A stretch of DNA of 64,000 nt from Elysia chlorotica (Eukaryota; Mollusca; Gastropoda; Plakobranchidae). The notes under the pieces were generated by a model, which saw nothing but the letters and a program-made list of their open reading frames with translations, ran no database searches and was not told the origin of the DNA. Location of the stretch: the NCBI GenBank assembly GCA_003991915.1, contig RQTK01000024.1, forward strand, positions 795,412-859,411. The letters are read 5' to 3'. This document shows positions 1 through 60,500 of this stretch, piece by piece (position 1 is the first letter of the stretch; every line of letters starts with the position of its first letter). The position numbers and the translations under genes are program-made.

Positions 1-141
1 GTAAACAAATATTAATTGATGTAACTCAAGTCAATATTTAAAAATGAAGTCTAAATATTAAAATTTTTCTCAGAAAGTTTCCTGGTATCCAAAGAAACAT
101 TCTATGCAATCCATCTAAATAAATACACTCCTCATCCCTAG

Positions 142-47766
<47,625 letters not shown>

Positions 47767-50700
47767 ATCCTCAAAGGAAATCAAATTCCGTTCATCGAAA
47801 GTACAAGGTAAAAGTCACCTAGATCCAGGAATTAGTAAATGTAATATAATAAAAGCCAAAGAGATCAATATTTTATCCAAGCAAGGAATTAATGTTGACA
47901 GTGGAACTGAAGTCTGATTCAAGAAATGGTAGATGAATAGGGAGACTATGATATTTATGCACTTCTCAATACAAATTGACATACACAAAGAGCATTTGAA
48001 GTTGGTACTCCAGCTGAAGTGGATGAAAGAGGGCGATGTGATTTCTTTGGCACAGCTTGTATAAAATCTACCAAGAAATGGAATGCGAATGGACTAATAA
48101 ACTGCTCACATTCCCTGATAATGTACAAGAAGTGTCACAATGTTTATGCTGCAGCACCATGTACAAGTCATGTGAAATATCAAAAACAGGTTAATTCAAG
48201 TTTGACAAGTTGTCAGTTCATTATGTCATCATCTATATCATAATGATTGTACCTTTATTAAGATCACCATCACAATCTTCCCTTTTCTTCTCATAAAATG
48301 CATTTTCACTTTTCTTCTTGAATATATAAAACTTATTGGTTTTTTTATATTTAGCTAGGAAGCTTTCAAGAGACTAGCAAAGATAATTGAAAATTTGCTT
48401 TGCTGGAACAGCTAATGTACCCTCAACATTGTACATAGTCCTTATTTTTAGGAAAACTTTCCTCTCTGCTATGCTACATCATACATCTACTACCAGAGAT
48501 GTTTGTGAATTTTATCTGCAAAGCTTCTATTAAAACTACACAAATGTAATTATTAAAAAACAAGACCGTAATAATATTTGATCATATTCTTGAATGATTC
48601 ATAAAAAATCTGAACTATTCTTTAAAAATAAAAGGTTTGTAATTGAACTTCTATTATATGTCTAAAATTGTGTTTAAGATTTGCTGAAAAAAATTAGGAG
48701 CAATATCAACTTTAATACTTTAACATAGATTTGTTGTATATTATTTCTTTAGGGCTATACTTACGACAGGACTTTCTCTTGACATCTTGACACTATATAG
48801 TATATCGCTATGAAAATATAGTGGTCCCCCACTTTTGCGACTATACAGATTGTCAGCTCGGAACTGCATTGTCATATCTCAATTGAACATAATGAAAAGA
48901 TGGAACACAAGATTTCTGCAGCATTTGGATGATATTGCTAATGTCTCACCTATCTATTACACTGCACTGATTATTTTGTCACGGTTGTCTACCTTGATCA
49001 GTTTATACTATAGCCAATTTTATTTATCCTAGACTTCTGAAAATGTCTGTCTTCATCATCAAGGCTTTTTTCTACTGTAGACTAATTTATTTTGAATTAC
49101 AATTAATTGCCTCATTAAAGTGCATAATTAATAATACTCTTAGAACTTATTACAATAAGTGTAAGAAGGAATACATTGAAGAAAATACCAGGTTTCAAAA
49201 CTGATTTAAAGCCTACTGTTACTTTAAATTAAGATTTACTGTCTTTAGATAATATTGTAACATCATAATACCATACTATGTATAAAAAATTATGGTCTCC
49301 AAATCTATCTTTAACTATTATCTTTTCCTGCACATAAACACTTTTTTGAAATTTGAATTAAATATCACAGATTCTTTAGACATTCTACTCTACATCAGTC
49401 TCATGAAATGACTAACAGTCATCAACAAATCTTCAAGCTTTCATGTCAGTGCCATAAAAATCTTTTTTTTACCACTCTTAAAAATCCCATAGACTCTATG
49501 GACTGTTCACTGAATTATAGTAAACAGTTGATGACATAAAGATACCGAGGGAGATCCCAGAATATATACACAAAATGTATTTGCCATTTTAAAAATGTCC
49601 TTTTTAAACTCTGCACATGTTTGACTGGCTTTTGACCCACAGGCCTGTTCATATCATGATTGTGAAACTTTAAGATCTTGATTTAGATATAACTGCAAAG
49701 ATTTTGTCATATGATAAAGAAAGATTTTGACAGTTGCAACCGACAAATCGAGAAAAGAAAGATATTTTACAATTATACATTGAATGTATGATTTTGACTG
49801 AAAGTAATGGATTCGCTCAAATTTTTTGAGAACCCGACTTTGATTTCTCCATGAAATATAATCAAAGAGAAAATATGAAAATTAGACATCCTGTTTTAGA
49901 GATAAATTTTTCTTGAAACCTAAAGGATTTACTTTAATGAATTCATAAAGTTTATCATCAATTTTTTATTTCACAAAACAATAATTATATTATGAATGCA
50001 AATGTAATATTTTAATGCAATAAAATTATGTTTTGAATCCAAAAAAGGTTTTATTATTCTATTTTATGGCAGGAAATTACATTAATTTAGAGCATCAAGC
50101 ATTTAAATTAGTTTAACAATGTTGGCCGTAGAATGTAAAGTAAGTTCTGAACTGTTTAAAAGAATCTTTTACTGAGTTTATAAAGACAAAAAATTAACCA
50201 AAACAAAATCAACAAGGTCTATACAACATTATTTAAATGTATGTTTTATTTTCCATTTTCATTTGATAATTTGGGGGGAAAAAAGACACAGCAATCGCCT
50301 ATGAATCAAAGCAAAATTATCCCCCCCCCCCCTTTTCCCCCCAAATGACAATGGAATGTGGCCTTTAAAAAGTGTACATACATCACACTGAACACTTGTG
50401 AATTAAAATAAAAGAATGCAACATGTTAGTATTTGAGTATTGTAGTATTACATAAAAAAGCCCACTCACTCGCACAAATGAAAAAAATGAACACAATAAT
50501 ATATAAAGAATTGGATGTAAATACTCTTGTGATAAACTCCAGAATTATAAACAAAACAAGCAACAACTTTATCCAGAACCATTTAAATTGTAAAGTAATG
50601 CTGAAGTATGGTACACCTACAATATGAAAATAAATTTTAAGTACAATTATACACTGGGTTTCATTTTTATTTTATATAAAATAAATCTTGTATCCAGCAC

Positions 50701-53067
50701 GTAATCAGTGCCTATATGCAATTGATTGAAAAAAAAAAGTTTGAAAGTTCCATTAGTCATTTCCTTATATCATATCATATATGATAACGGCTTAAGATTG
50801 TCTAAATCCTAGAAAGGATTTACACAAAGTAATAAATTGAGTAAACAATGTCATGGACAGAGCAGTTTTGCTTGAGAAGATTCCTAAATTAAAATATTAT
50901 CAAAAGTACTCTTAACTTTACCTACTTTTCTAGTCTTAAAAATTACAAGCATTCGAAGGATAAGAAATCTTCAGGACCAATTAAGAAAAAAAAAAGGTAT
51001 ATGTCTAGGTAAAAATTCTTATTTCAAGCAAGACTTCAAGTCAAGAGAATGAATATTTAGAAATATGGAAGGTGTGCAGCTCAGTGCAAAGATATGCTAG
51101 CACAAGTATGCACAACAAATATGCAGCGTGAGGGGAAAAGGTTTAAGTTTCAAAGGGCAAAAAAACGCATCATCAAACATCCCCCCCCCCCCCCTAAAAA
51201 AAAAAAAAATGTAACAACAAAAGAGCATGTGTAAACTTCAATCTGTAAAACATGAAAACATATCCAAACAATGAAATAAAATAATTAGCAAAAGCATCTT
51301 TGGTTTAGAAGCATTCAAAGGGGGACAAATAAGAGAACAATAATCATATGAAAACATAGAATTCAGATTTGTTTGTTTCCAAAGTAAGCCTTTACCTGTT
51401 ATGAGTGAAAAAAATAGGTATATGCCTAGGTAAACAGACATACACTATCTTGTTGATGTACCAAACAGAAAAACAACTAGGTATCTATTTCTAATTGATA
51501 TATACACCCTTCTCAATGCCTAGTTCAAGGATATTATAGAAAACTGCTTAAAGCTACATTGTCTTGCAGATTATACACAGCTAGCTATTTATGTTATCCA
51601 ATATAAAGAGCAGTTTGGATTTAACCCATTGAGCAAACAGTTAAAATCAGTTACGTACCATATACGTATCTAAATCATAGTGTGGCTTGACCTTCAAATT
51701 AAATTAAAAAAAAAGGAGAATAACTTTTTACAAACTAATTTTACATTGATCAATTAATTAAGAGCATGGACTATAGTTAGGGTTATTTTTTACATAAATT
51801 AATTTCTTAATGAAGATGGGAGCACCTGTAAACTTCAGGATAAATTTATTTTAAAACATGCAATAGCATGTGCTGTCAAAAGTCTAACAAAGGCAGACAA
51901 AACAAGCAGCTTATGCCTCACTTTTACATTTAAATACATTAAAAGAATGTGCTTCACATTTGCTGATAAGGGATTCTAAATATCAAATAGTTTTAATTTA
52001 ACAATCTAAATTATGCTTAAAAAACAATAACAAAAACCATGTGTAAAGGCTGTTAAAAAACCCCAAACAAAAGCACACTAGTTGGTTAGTAAGAAAAAGA
52101 TAAAAATACATTTTTAAATGTCCAATTAAAAAGGGAAATCAACATTATTTCATTACAGAAATATAAGTAATATCATGCATATGATGCACAGGTAAAGATG
52201 ATGTATGTAACTAAAGAATATGAACATAAATTGAGCATTTTTAGTACATATTATTATGATTATATATACAAACTACTAGTTTCATATATTTGTAATGAGA
52301 ATAACAGATATATATGAACATGTGTAAACCAGCATGTATAAAAGTACAAAAATATGCTTTATGTTTTCAGATGGACAATTCAAGTTCTTGCAAAAAAACA
52401 AACAAAACAAAAAACAAACAAACAACAACACACACACACACACACACAATAACACATTAAATACACAATACAAAAGGAGTTTCTGAAGTGACCAAATAGT
52501 TGAGAAAAAAACAACAACAAAAAACGAAAAGAAAAACAAAAACAGTCAAGTGATCCATTATTATCATAGATAGATAGATCTATACATTAATTTGCAAGCA
52601 GAGATTCAATCAATTTCATGGATTTCCTCAATAAGTTGAAAATATTAGGATTTCATACAGAGACTTTCAACAAACAACATAAAAAAACAGCTAAAAATAA
52701 TATTGTCAAAGTTACTTAGGAGTTAAACCTAATTATCAGATAAAAAGTAAATGTGTACCATTTGCATATTAACTGTTTTGACCATATTGTAAAAATGGTT
52801 CAAAATTTACTTATTTTCTGACATTTATTGTGATGTTTATTGGGGTATTCAGCAGTAAAAAATAATAAAACTGTGTATATAATCAACTGTTTTGGTAAAT
52901 GGGGACAATTTTTGGCAGATGAAAAGAATAAAATTCATGAACAATTACATTTTCACAGATATGTTACAAATATGAAATCCCTGTGAGTTGGCCCAAAGAC
53001 TTTTATAACTTTATTATAAAAAATTGACCCCATCCATATTTTTATATCAAAACTGAACTTTGTCAAC
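47767..53067. other. Convergent intergenic spacer with both 3' UTRs
   Basis: About 5.3 kb between the FRAS1 stop and the acyltransferase stop. AT-rich and without convincing coding sequence. Several AATAAA sites follow the FRAS1 stop (for example near 47846, 48091 and 48625) but I cannot tell which is used. Poly-C runs lie at about 50323-50332 and 51181-51194, and a short CA microsatellite at 52429-52447. A stretch at 51070-51160 (gctagcacaag, tatgcagcgtga) resembles the sequence beside the SINEs at 28210-28320 and 33450-33560. Confidence 0.7.
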
Positions 53068-54514
53068 TCACACCACCTTTATATCAGGATTCTGTGGGAT
53101 TTCAGTTGGATATTGGCTAATCATATCCCCGAGTCCACCATCTTTGTAAGCTTTCCCTTTCGAGTCTGATTCCTGAACAAATGCAGAATGCGGCAGTGGC
53201 CTCTCCAGAAGAAAATAACAAAAGTTCATAAATTTTTCATTCTTAGTTAATTTCTTCATTTCAAAACCAGGTGGGGGTCTGTTAAAGAACGCTGTGCGAC
53301 CAGTAGCAACACAATCATACTGGTAGTGTAAAACATTGGCAGACCAAAAGAATGACGCTGCATTTAAAAAGAGCAAAGTCAGAGGCCACACTTCACGGTC
53401 AATCACAACGGAAAATATCTCCAACCACGCAAGGTCTCCATAAAGTTCACTGGTGTAGAGGGCGAAAGAAATACAGTAAAGGGCCATATTTGCTGCCCCC
53501 AAAAGAAGCAGCCACACAAAAAGTGCATGGTTGTTTTTTGCCACACAACGCAGCAGGAACAGGCAGTGGTGATCCATGCGCACAAAACAGCGATCGCACA
53601 GCTTGCAATGCTTGGTATCTACAGGCACAATTTGCTGTGGATATAAAAAAATAGATACAATAATTGTACAGAGAATAATGACACAATACTTAGAGCCTTA
53701 TCAATAATAACTCTTTGATATACGACGGAACAGCCAAGGCCATCCTTAATACTGTTTTATAATCTCTAAAGATCTGAGTTTTTTCTCTTGTAATAAAATC
53801 TCTTTGGGTCTTATTGGGAAATAACGAAAACCCTTGCTGTAACAAGAGTTATATAGGAAACAAGAAGTCTTGTCATTACCAAGTTTTACTGTATTTATGT
53901 TGATGAAACAGACCATCCAAAACCATATCGCTAAAAAATCTTGAGTGAGTTATTCTGATGTATATGCACCTTATACACCAGAAGGTAATGATTTTAACAC
54001 TAGGGGTTACAAAATCTTGAATAAAGATTTTTCAAATGACCTAATAATGTAACTTTTATTTGAAATTCAAATTCACAATTATTTGAGCTGCACCTTTCAT
54101 AAATATTAAAATCTACACTGAGTTATAAAATCAAGCTACATTTTTTTCAGAATATTTGAAACCATAAGAGAAAAAACAACTTAAATTTGGTAATATTTGA
54201 ACTAAAAAGTTTGCTAGTTCTAATAAAACAAATACATAATATTTAAAAAGAAATTTACGTTTTTTACCGCCACAGGAACAGTATACAACTGTCCTGCTTA
54301 CAATCATAAAGATATTTACTTTCTGTATGTCATAACATCCATATAAATGCGTTAATTTTTTAAATGAGAGAACTACAATATTTCAATAAGTCGATGTATA
54401 AACTCACATCGCATATGTAACAAAAGCGGTAGGGAGGATTTCTCATCTGGCATACATCCACCATGGTGAGGAGTTTCCCTGTTACTGGGTCTTTTGCTGG
54501 TGTGGACAGGTAAC
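53068..54514 (-). CDS. Acyltransferase exons 8-9: catalytic DHHC domain and C-terminus
   Basis: Exons 54514-54408 and 53634-53068. They read FCYICDQIVPVDTKHCKLCD, then RCFVRMDHHC and RCVAKNNH. The zinc-binding CxxC...HCxxC and catalytic DHHC cysteine are complete. Later helices are LFVWLLLLGAANMALYCISF and LTLLFLNAASFFWSANVL, followed by a polar tail ending DIKVV. TTTATT (AATAAA on this strand) at 52824-52829 and 52836-52841 could be its polyadenylation signal. Confidence 0.9.
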
Positions 54515-57500
54515 CTGTACAGAGAAAACGGTGCTCATGAGAAGTTTGTTGTTTCTTGCTTGTTTGCTTCTTTAATGTCCAACATCAACAACTTAGCTAT
54601 CTTGTGATCGGATCCCAAGACTAAGGCCTGCAAGTTTGCAAGTTGTCACACAGAAACAGAGTGGAGAAAACATTAACAGTGTCTGTGTCTCACTAGGTCA
54701 CATTATACTGACTCTGACCCAACCAGTGAGAGGAAATACTGCATGATCGAGACTCAAACCCACAATTTCACAATGAAAAGTTGCATGGTCTACCATCTGA
54801 GCTAAACCAACCCTTCCTACAGAGAAGACAGTGACAGCCTCAAGTTGTATTTGATATGCAATATAGAAAGTTCATTCTATACTTTATCTTTAGACAACTA
54901 CAATAGTGTTTCAAGTTCTGCATATCATTATATATCATGCAGGTTTTTTTTTAACACAGTAGACTTTTATAACCCTCACCCTGACTTTCTATCTACTGTA
55001 AAGACACAAGGAGAAGTCTCAAATACTAAAATAAGATATCTATCGTCTCGCATGGCCAAGAAAAAAATTATTTCTTAAAAAATTCATGAAAAAAATGCAC
55101 AAACACATCTTTAACACAGCTAAAAATAAAAGATGTGCAACTACAACTAATAAGTCGACGTTGTTGACAGATACAAATATCTCGGCGTATAAAGTACCAT
55201 TGATTGTAAACTTTCTTTTACCATGCATTTTGAAATAATGATTAAAAAAGCGAAATTAAAGTCTCTCCTTGTCGATTACAATATAATGAAAATTTTGTGG
55301 TTGTGTTTCTTGTATCTGAAGTTTCTATCAATAACCCTCTCTCAAAGAGTAGATGTAATAAGAAAGACAAATTTCCAAATTATTGGCTGTGAACTAACAC
55401 CTTTCAATGTATATTTTACAAGTAAGGCATAAAGCAAAATATGTTATATCAGACATAAACCATCCTTTTCACAGTGAATATGAAACATCACAAAGAAGTA
55501 ACAGAGTAAAACAAAAAAGGACCAGAACAAAGATATGTAAAAACTTGTTTGTACCATCAGATTGCTACAAAACTGCCATACTTAGCGGAATTGTGTTTGT
55601 AAGAGTATGTGTATTTTTGTATGCGCAAAAAATGTATGTTTTTCTAAATAATAATTATATATCATAATGTCTGATAGCGTATTATTTGAACAGTGTTACA
55701 CATGACTGTAAAATGTTTATTTTATTTTTTTCCCCTCTCACCTATGTATTAATGTGTTATATTGAATCAAGTGTATTATGTACGACCAAGAAAAATTTCC
55801 CTATGGGAAAATAAAGGCTTATCGTATCTTATTATGAATTGCTTTTCTTTATAGGCAGATACATCTGAAATATTCAATAATGTCCTTAAAGATCCATAAT
55901 TTGAATCCCAGACTAACAGTTTATACTATTGCACCACATGCCACAAATCTTTAACTAAATAAGGTATTGAAAAGTCAAAGCTAGTTTGTAAATCATTGTG
56001 CGAAAATCCAATGGAAAAAAAATTCTAGATCCTGAAACAAAACAAAACAACAACAAAAAACGAAAAAAAAACAACAGCAATGAGTTATGACTGTAAAAAT
56101 AGTTGATCTTAAATTGAAATTAAATTGGACACATAGTTTTAAAAAAATGGTAATTGTTTAAAATTGAAATCTATCATCTGTACAAATTTGGAGATTTTGA
56201 AGATTTAATTTTTTAATAGACCTGAACACATGTACAACAATAAAGATGCTTTTTATGTAGAGCTTGCTTACCAGGATCCGTTGTAATCAGTCGGTAATAC
56301 ACATAGTGAAGAGATGGAATGGCTGTGAAAGCTAACGGCAAAACCCACAACCTGGTATAAGCATCTGACAGAGGCTAAAGTTAAGGGTAAAAAATTACTT
56401 TCTGTACTTGTTGCTATAAAAATGGATGTAAAACCTGAAGCACTAAGCAATACATCAAACTGAATCCAATCTAGACCTACAACATTTTATGTTTTTTCCC
56501 CATAAAATTGTAATTGTACACATCTTTTTAATAGTTGAATATGGTAGATAAAGCATGGGTTAGATTCATTTAAATAATTAACTCACAAAAAATGAATTGC
56601 TTCCACTTAAAAATAATAATATTAATAAGGACGAAAATGCAAATCAGTGCATGCACTTTTAAAGCAATTGAAAATGAAAGTTTAACAGCAGGACAGAAAC
56701 AAAGACATTATCCCCAAGTTGTTTCCCTATCAAGGTTGTTGTAAATTAAGAACCTTTCATATATTATCTTGTTTCAGTATGCAAAATGTCAGGGTAAAAT
56801 GTTCTTTGTGAAAAAGCTAAAAGAATGTATTGATCAAATATCCAGACACTTTGCTTGACTTTCACAAATTAAAAATTATATATCTCGTGTAAGACAAAAT
56901 GTCTTATACTCAATCTAGTAAACAAGGCATGTTTTAGAAAATGGATACATGGAAGCATGAGCCAGAGGAAGCAGAGTGTTGTGTGTACTACTCCTCCATA
57001 GAAGAAACCAGCATAGATAGGTTCTGGCCACCTGTGCAAAAAAAAAAGGATCATTGTAGTTATGTATAACCACAATAAGCCCTATGTTTTAGATTGTATA
57101 TTTTACTTTTCTTCAAATGATTCAAACAAACAATTGTAAATGATAACTCTATCAATATTAATTAAAAAAGAGAAGATATCATCTAAGTTTTATACACTCT
57201 TAATTAAATAAAATGAGAAAGAGATCTTGAAAATATAGGTTTATTTATTTTACTCAATTATTAATAAACCAAGTGATTTGGATACGTCTTTATTAGAATG
57301 CAACTATAGAATAAATGGTATGGACACTTATGAGACTCTTATCTACAGGTAATAATACTGTAACGCATTGTACTATAAGTTGATCTATTCATTTACTCAC
57401 CCTTTTTTGGTGCGTAACTTTTGGGTAGCGGATCGGCTAGATCTATGTACATTATCTTGTTTGGTTGCATAACGTTTGTATTTCGAGCCTAAGAATTTAG

Positions 57501-60500
57501 TTTTGTTTATTGAACACAGCCCGCACTTGTATGGTCTAGATTTTTCTCGAATCTCCGACTTAGTTCTAGCATAGTAATGACGTAACGTTCAACATATTTT
57601 AACTAAAGCAAGACAAAGGTTGTATTTCTTACGAAAATTAAAATCATTCAATGTTCAAGGCCCTACACTTGTCAGCTTTTATAAGGAATTAAATAAAATG
57701 AGAAAGAGTTCTTGAAAATATAGGTTTATTTATTTTACTCAATTATTAATAAACCAAGTGATTTGGATACATCTTTATTAGAATGCAGCTATAGAATAAA
57801 TGGTATGGACACTTATGAGACTCTTACCTACAGGTAATAATACAAAGCTCGTATACAAGCATTCAATACACTCATATGACCACAATTAACATTGAATATA
57901 ATAAATCTTGAAAATCATGAAAATTTAGCTTACAAACAGAGCTTGCTGAATATCTATACCTGGAGACATGGTGAATCCGGTGGGTGAGATTCCTGGACCA
58001 AATTGCTACTAGAGCGAATGCTGCACCAAAAACAAGGTACTGATTTGAGGCCATGTGTTGGGTGATGATGATCAGTAGCAGGTAGAAAGTGAAGGGGAAG
58101 ACGAGCCTTGCATACCACATCCACACTGGGCCTGTGACGGGGGTGGAGTCTGGCTGGCTGGCGAAATGTTTCAGCACTGGAAGCAGCTCTTCATGGCTAG
58201 GAATCACAGACAGACCAGCACATCACATTCCTTTAAAATGTTAAAAGTTCTTTCAAGGTTAAAAGATAAGGAACACTTACCTGACAAAGTTTGTGATTTA
58301 GAAAAGTAAACTAAAGGAACCCTTCAAAATTGTTCCTCTTAAAAGATAATAGTATAGGCAATTAATATTTTTTACTCTTATATTTTCACAAGTTATCCAA
58401 AACATCAGGTTTCCCCAGGTTACACCCTTCAGCAAGTTTTATAGAGAATGATCAGAACGGACAAAATTTTATAAGTTATTTGAACAACAGAAAGAATTTA
58501 AACAAAATGCTATCCTTACCCAAAACCGTCACTTTGAGAGACAAGATCGAGAGGGGTCATGCCAGCCTTGTTAGTCACTCTGAGCACAGACACACCCAGT
58601 ATGCACAGCATGGTCCAAGTCATGTTGCCATACCCTTTACTTGCTGTGATGTGAATGGGTAAATTGCCTTTTATGTCTGGCTGCCGCAGATCACTGCTCT
58701 GGCGAGACAAAAAAAAAGGTACCAAAGGTTGAGACAATTTTTCTTTTTCCTATTAAACAACAACAACAACAACAACAACAGCAGCAACAAAAACCAACAC
58801 AATAAACATAGCGATAAAAAAAAGTGGTTAAAAAAGGCAATGATTGGCTGCTATAATATTTCAGATTTCACTTACTCCAGAGTTGATGAGAAACTGAAAC
58901 AACTCTATCTGCCCATAATTACAAGCAATGTGGAGAGCACTTTGATAGGTGTAATCCAACGTTTGGAGATCCAAGTTGTATGCATCTTGGAAGTACCGAA
59001 TAACATCCCTGTGGTCAAGAAAAAACAAATATGTTTAAAGAGATGTTATAATTATTATTATTATCATCATCACATGTGTCATTATATTCATTATTATAAA
59101 ATTCTGTTTGCCTACATACAAAAGGATGTGTGTGCATGTCTCTGTGCAAAAGATAGAGAGACAGACAGAGACAGTTAGACAGACACAGAGAGGCAAAGTA
59201 TATATATTTTTGGTTGTTGCTCTAAAAAAAAAAAAATCCACCTAAAAAGAATAATAACATTAAAAAAAATAAAGCCATAACATAATGACTATAATTTCAT
59301 ATTTTTTACAGGCTGTGTAGAAATGATGACAACATTTTATCAGAACTAACCCTTGATGGTGGTTACCGTTTTAAACTAGATTCTAAACTAGAGAGAGACA
59401 GACAGACAGATAGACAGATGGAGAGACAGACAGACACAGCCCTATTAAAGCAAGTTAAAAAATAAAGGAAAAAAAGAAACCCCTTACACAGCCCCATTCT
59501 CTGCTGCATGATGAAGAGCAAGTCTTCCATTCTGGTCTTTGAGCTCAATCTTGGCCCCACATTGCAGTAAAAGGTGGACCACTGAAGGAATGCCTCTCTT
59601 GCTGGCATAATGCAATGGAGTCTCCTTGAAGTTTGTGAGAGAATTCACATCTGCGTTTGCCTGTACCAGCAGCAGTACAATGTTGTATTCACCAATCAGG
59701 CATGCCCTGTGCAGAGGTGTCATCCCATGCCAGCCTTTGCATGATGAAAGGAACAAAAGAGAAAAGTGTTAACTTTAAATTTAAAATCTTCAGTAGTTAT
59801 TTTCCTAACTTTACTTTCTTAAAAAAAAACCGATAAAGAATATGCATGCAAATTAAAACCATATTTCCCCCCTCAAAAAAAAAAAAAAAAATTAATTTCA
59901 GCTTAATCTGTCTCTTTTCCACGTAAAAGAGGGAGTGCCTGTATGCACTGTACATCGTATCGTGTTTCTGCCTTTATAAATACAAGTTTCTGGCCAAATT
60001 TTTCAATACGCACTAGGTGTAAACTTATTGTCCAAAATCGAATTCTCTGGTCTGACTGTCAAATAAAGCTAAGCTCTGTCCGAATTTAACTTATTATTTT
60101 CTATCTTAAGTTAAAAAATTGGGATACACAGCGTTTATGCCTTTGACAAAGACAAAACCACTTAATTAACCCATTAAGCGGGGCACAATTGACTGCCTTG
60201 CTGTGAAAGAACTACTCGTTCCGCTTGCGGCTACTTCAATGACTTAGCACCTCTCAACTGGGCACTACCTTCTAACTTTCCTTATTCCTCTTTTTTCTAT
60301 CACGCAAGAAACTTGTGAATACGTGTACAGCCTCTTAAAATATTGAACAATGGAATCAATGAATAGAATGGCAATCTCTTGACCTCCCAGTCAAATTATT
60401 ACTATTATTACGGTTATATCCCTGATCATAGCCTCAATATCTGAGAAAGGCAAGGGATGAGGAAGGACAAAGATACCCCCCCACACACCTTGTAGAGACC

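Noticed and set aside
47767..53067. Small frames in the convergent spacer (for example 48019, 48835, 50433)
   Set aside because: Short, without motif or splice continuation, and in the expected 3' UTR/intergenic region.
53352..53686. Overlapping frames on both strands over the DHHC exon
   Set aside because: Shadows of the 53068-53634 exon. Only one frame carries the zinc ligands and DHHC motif.
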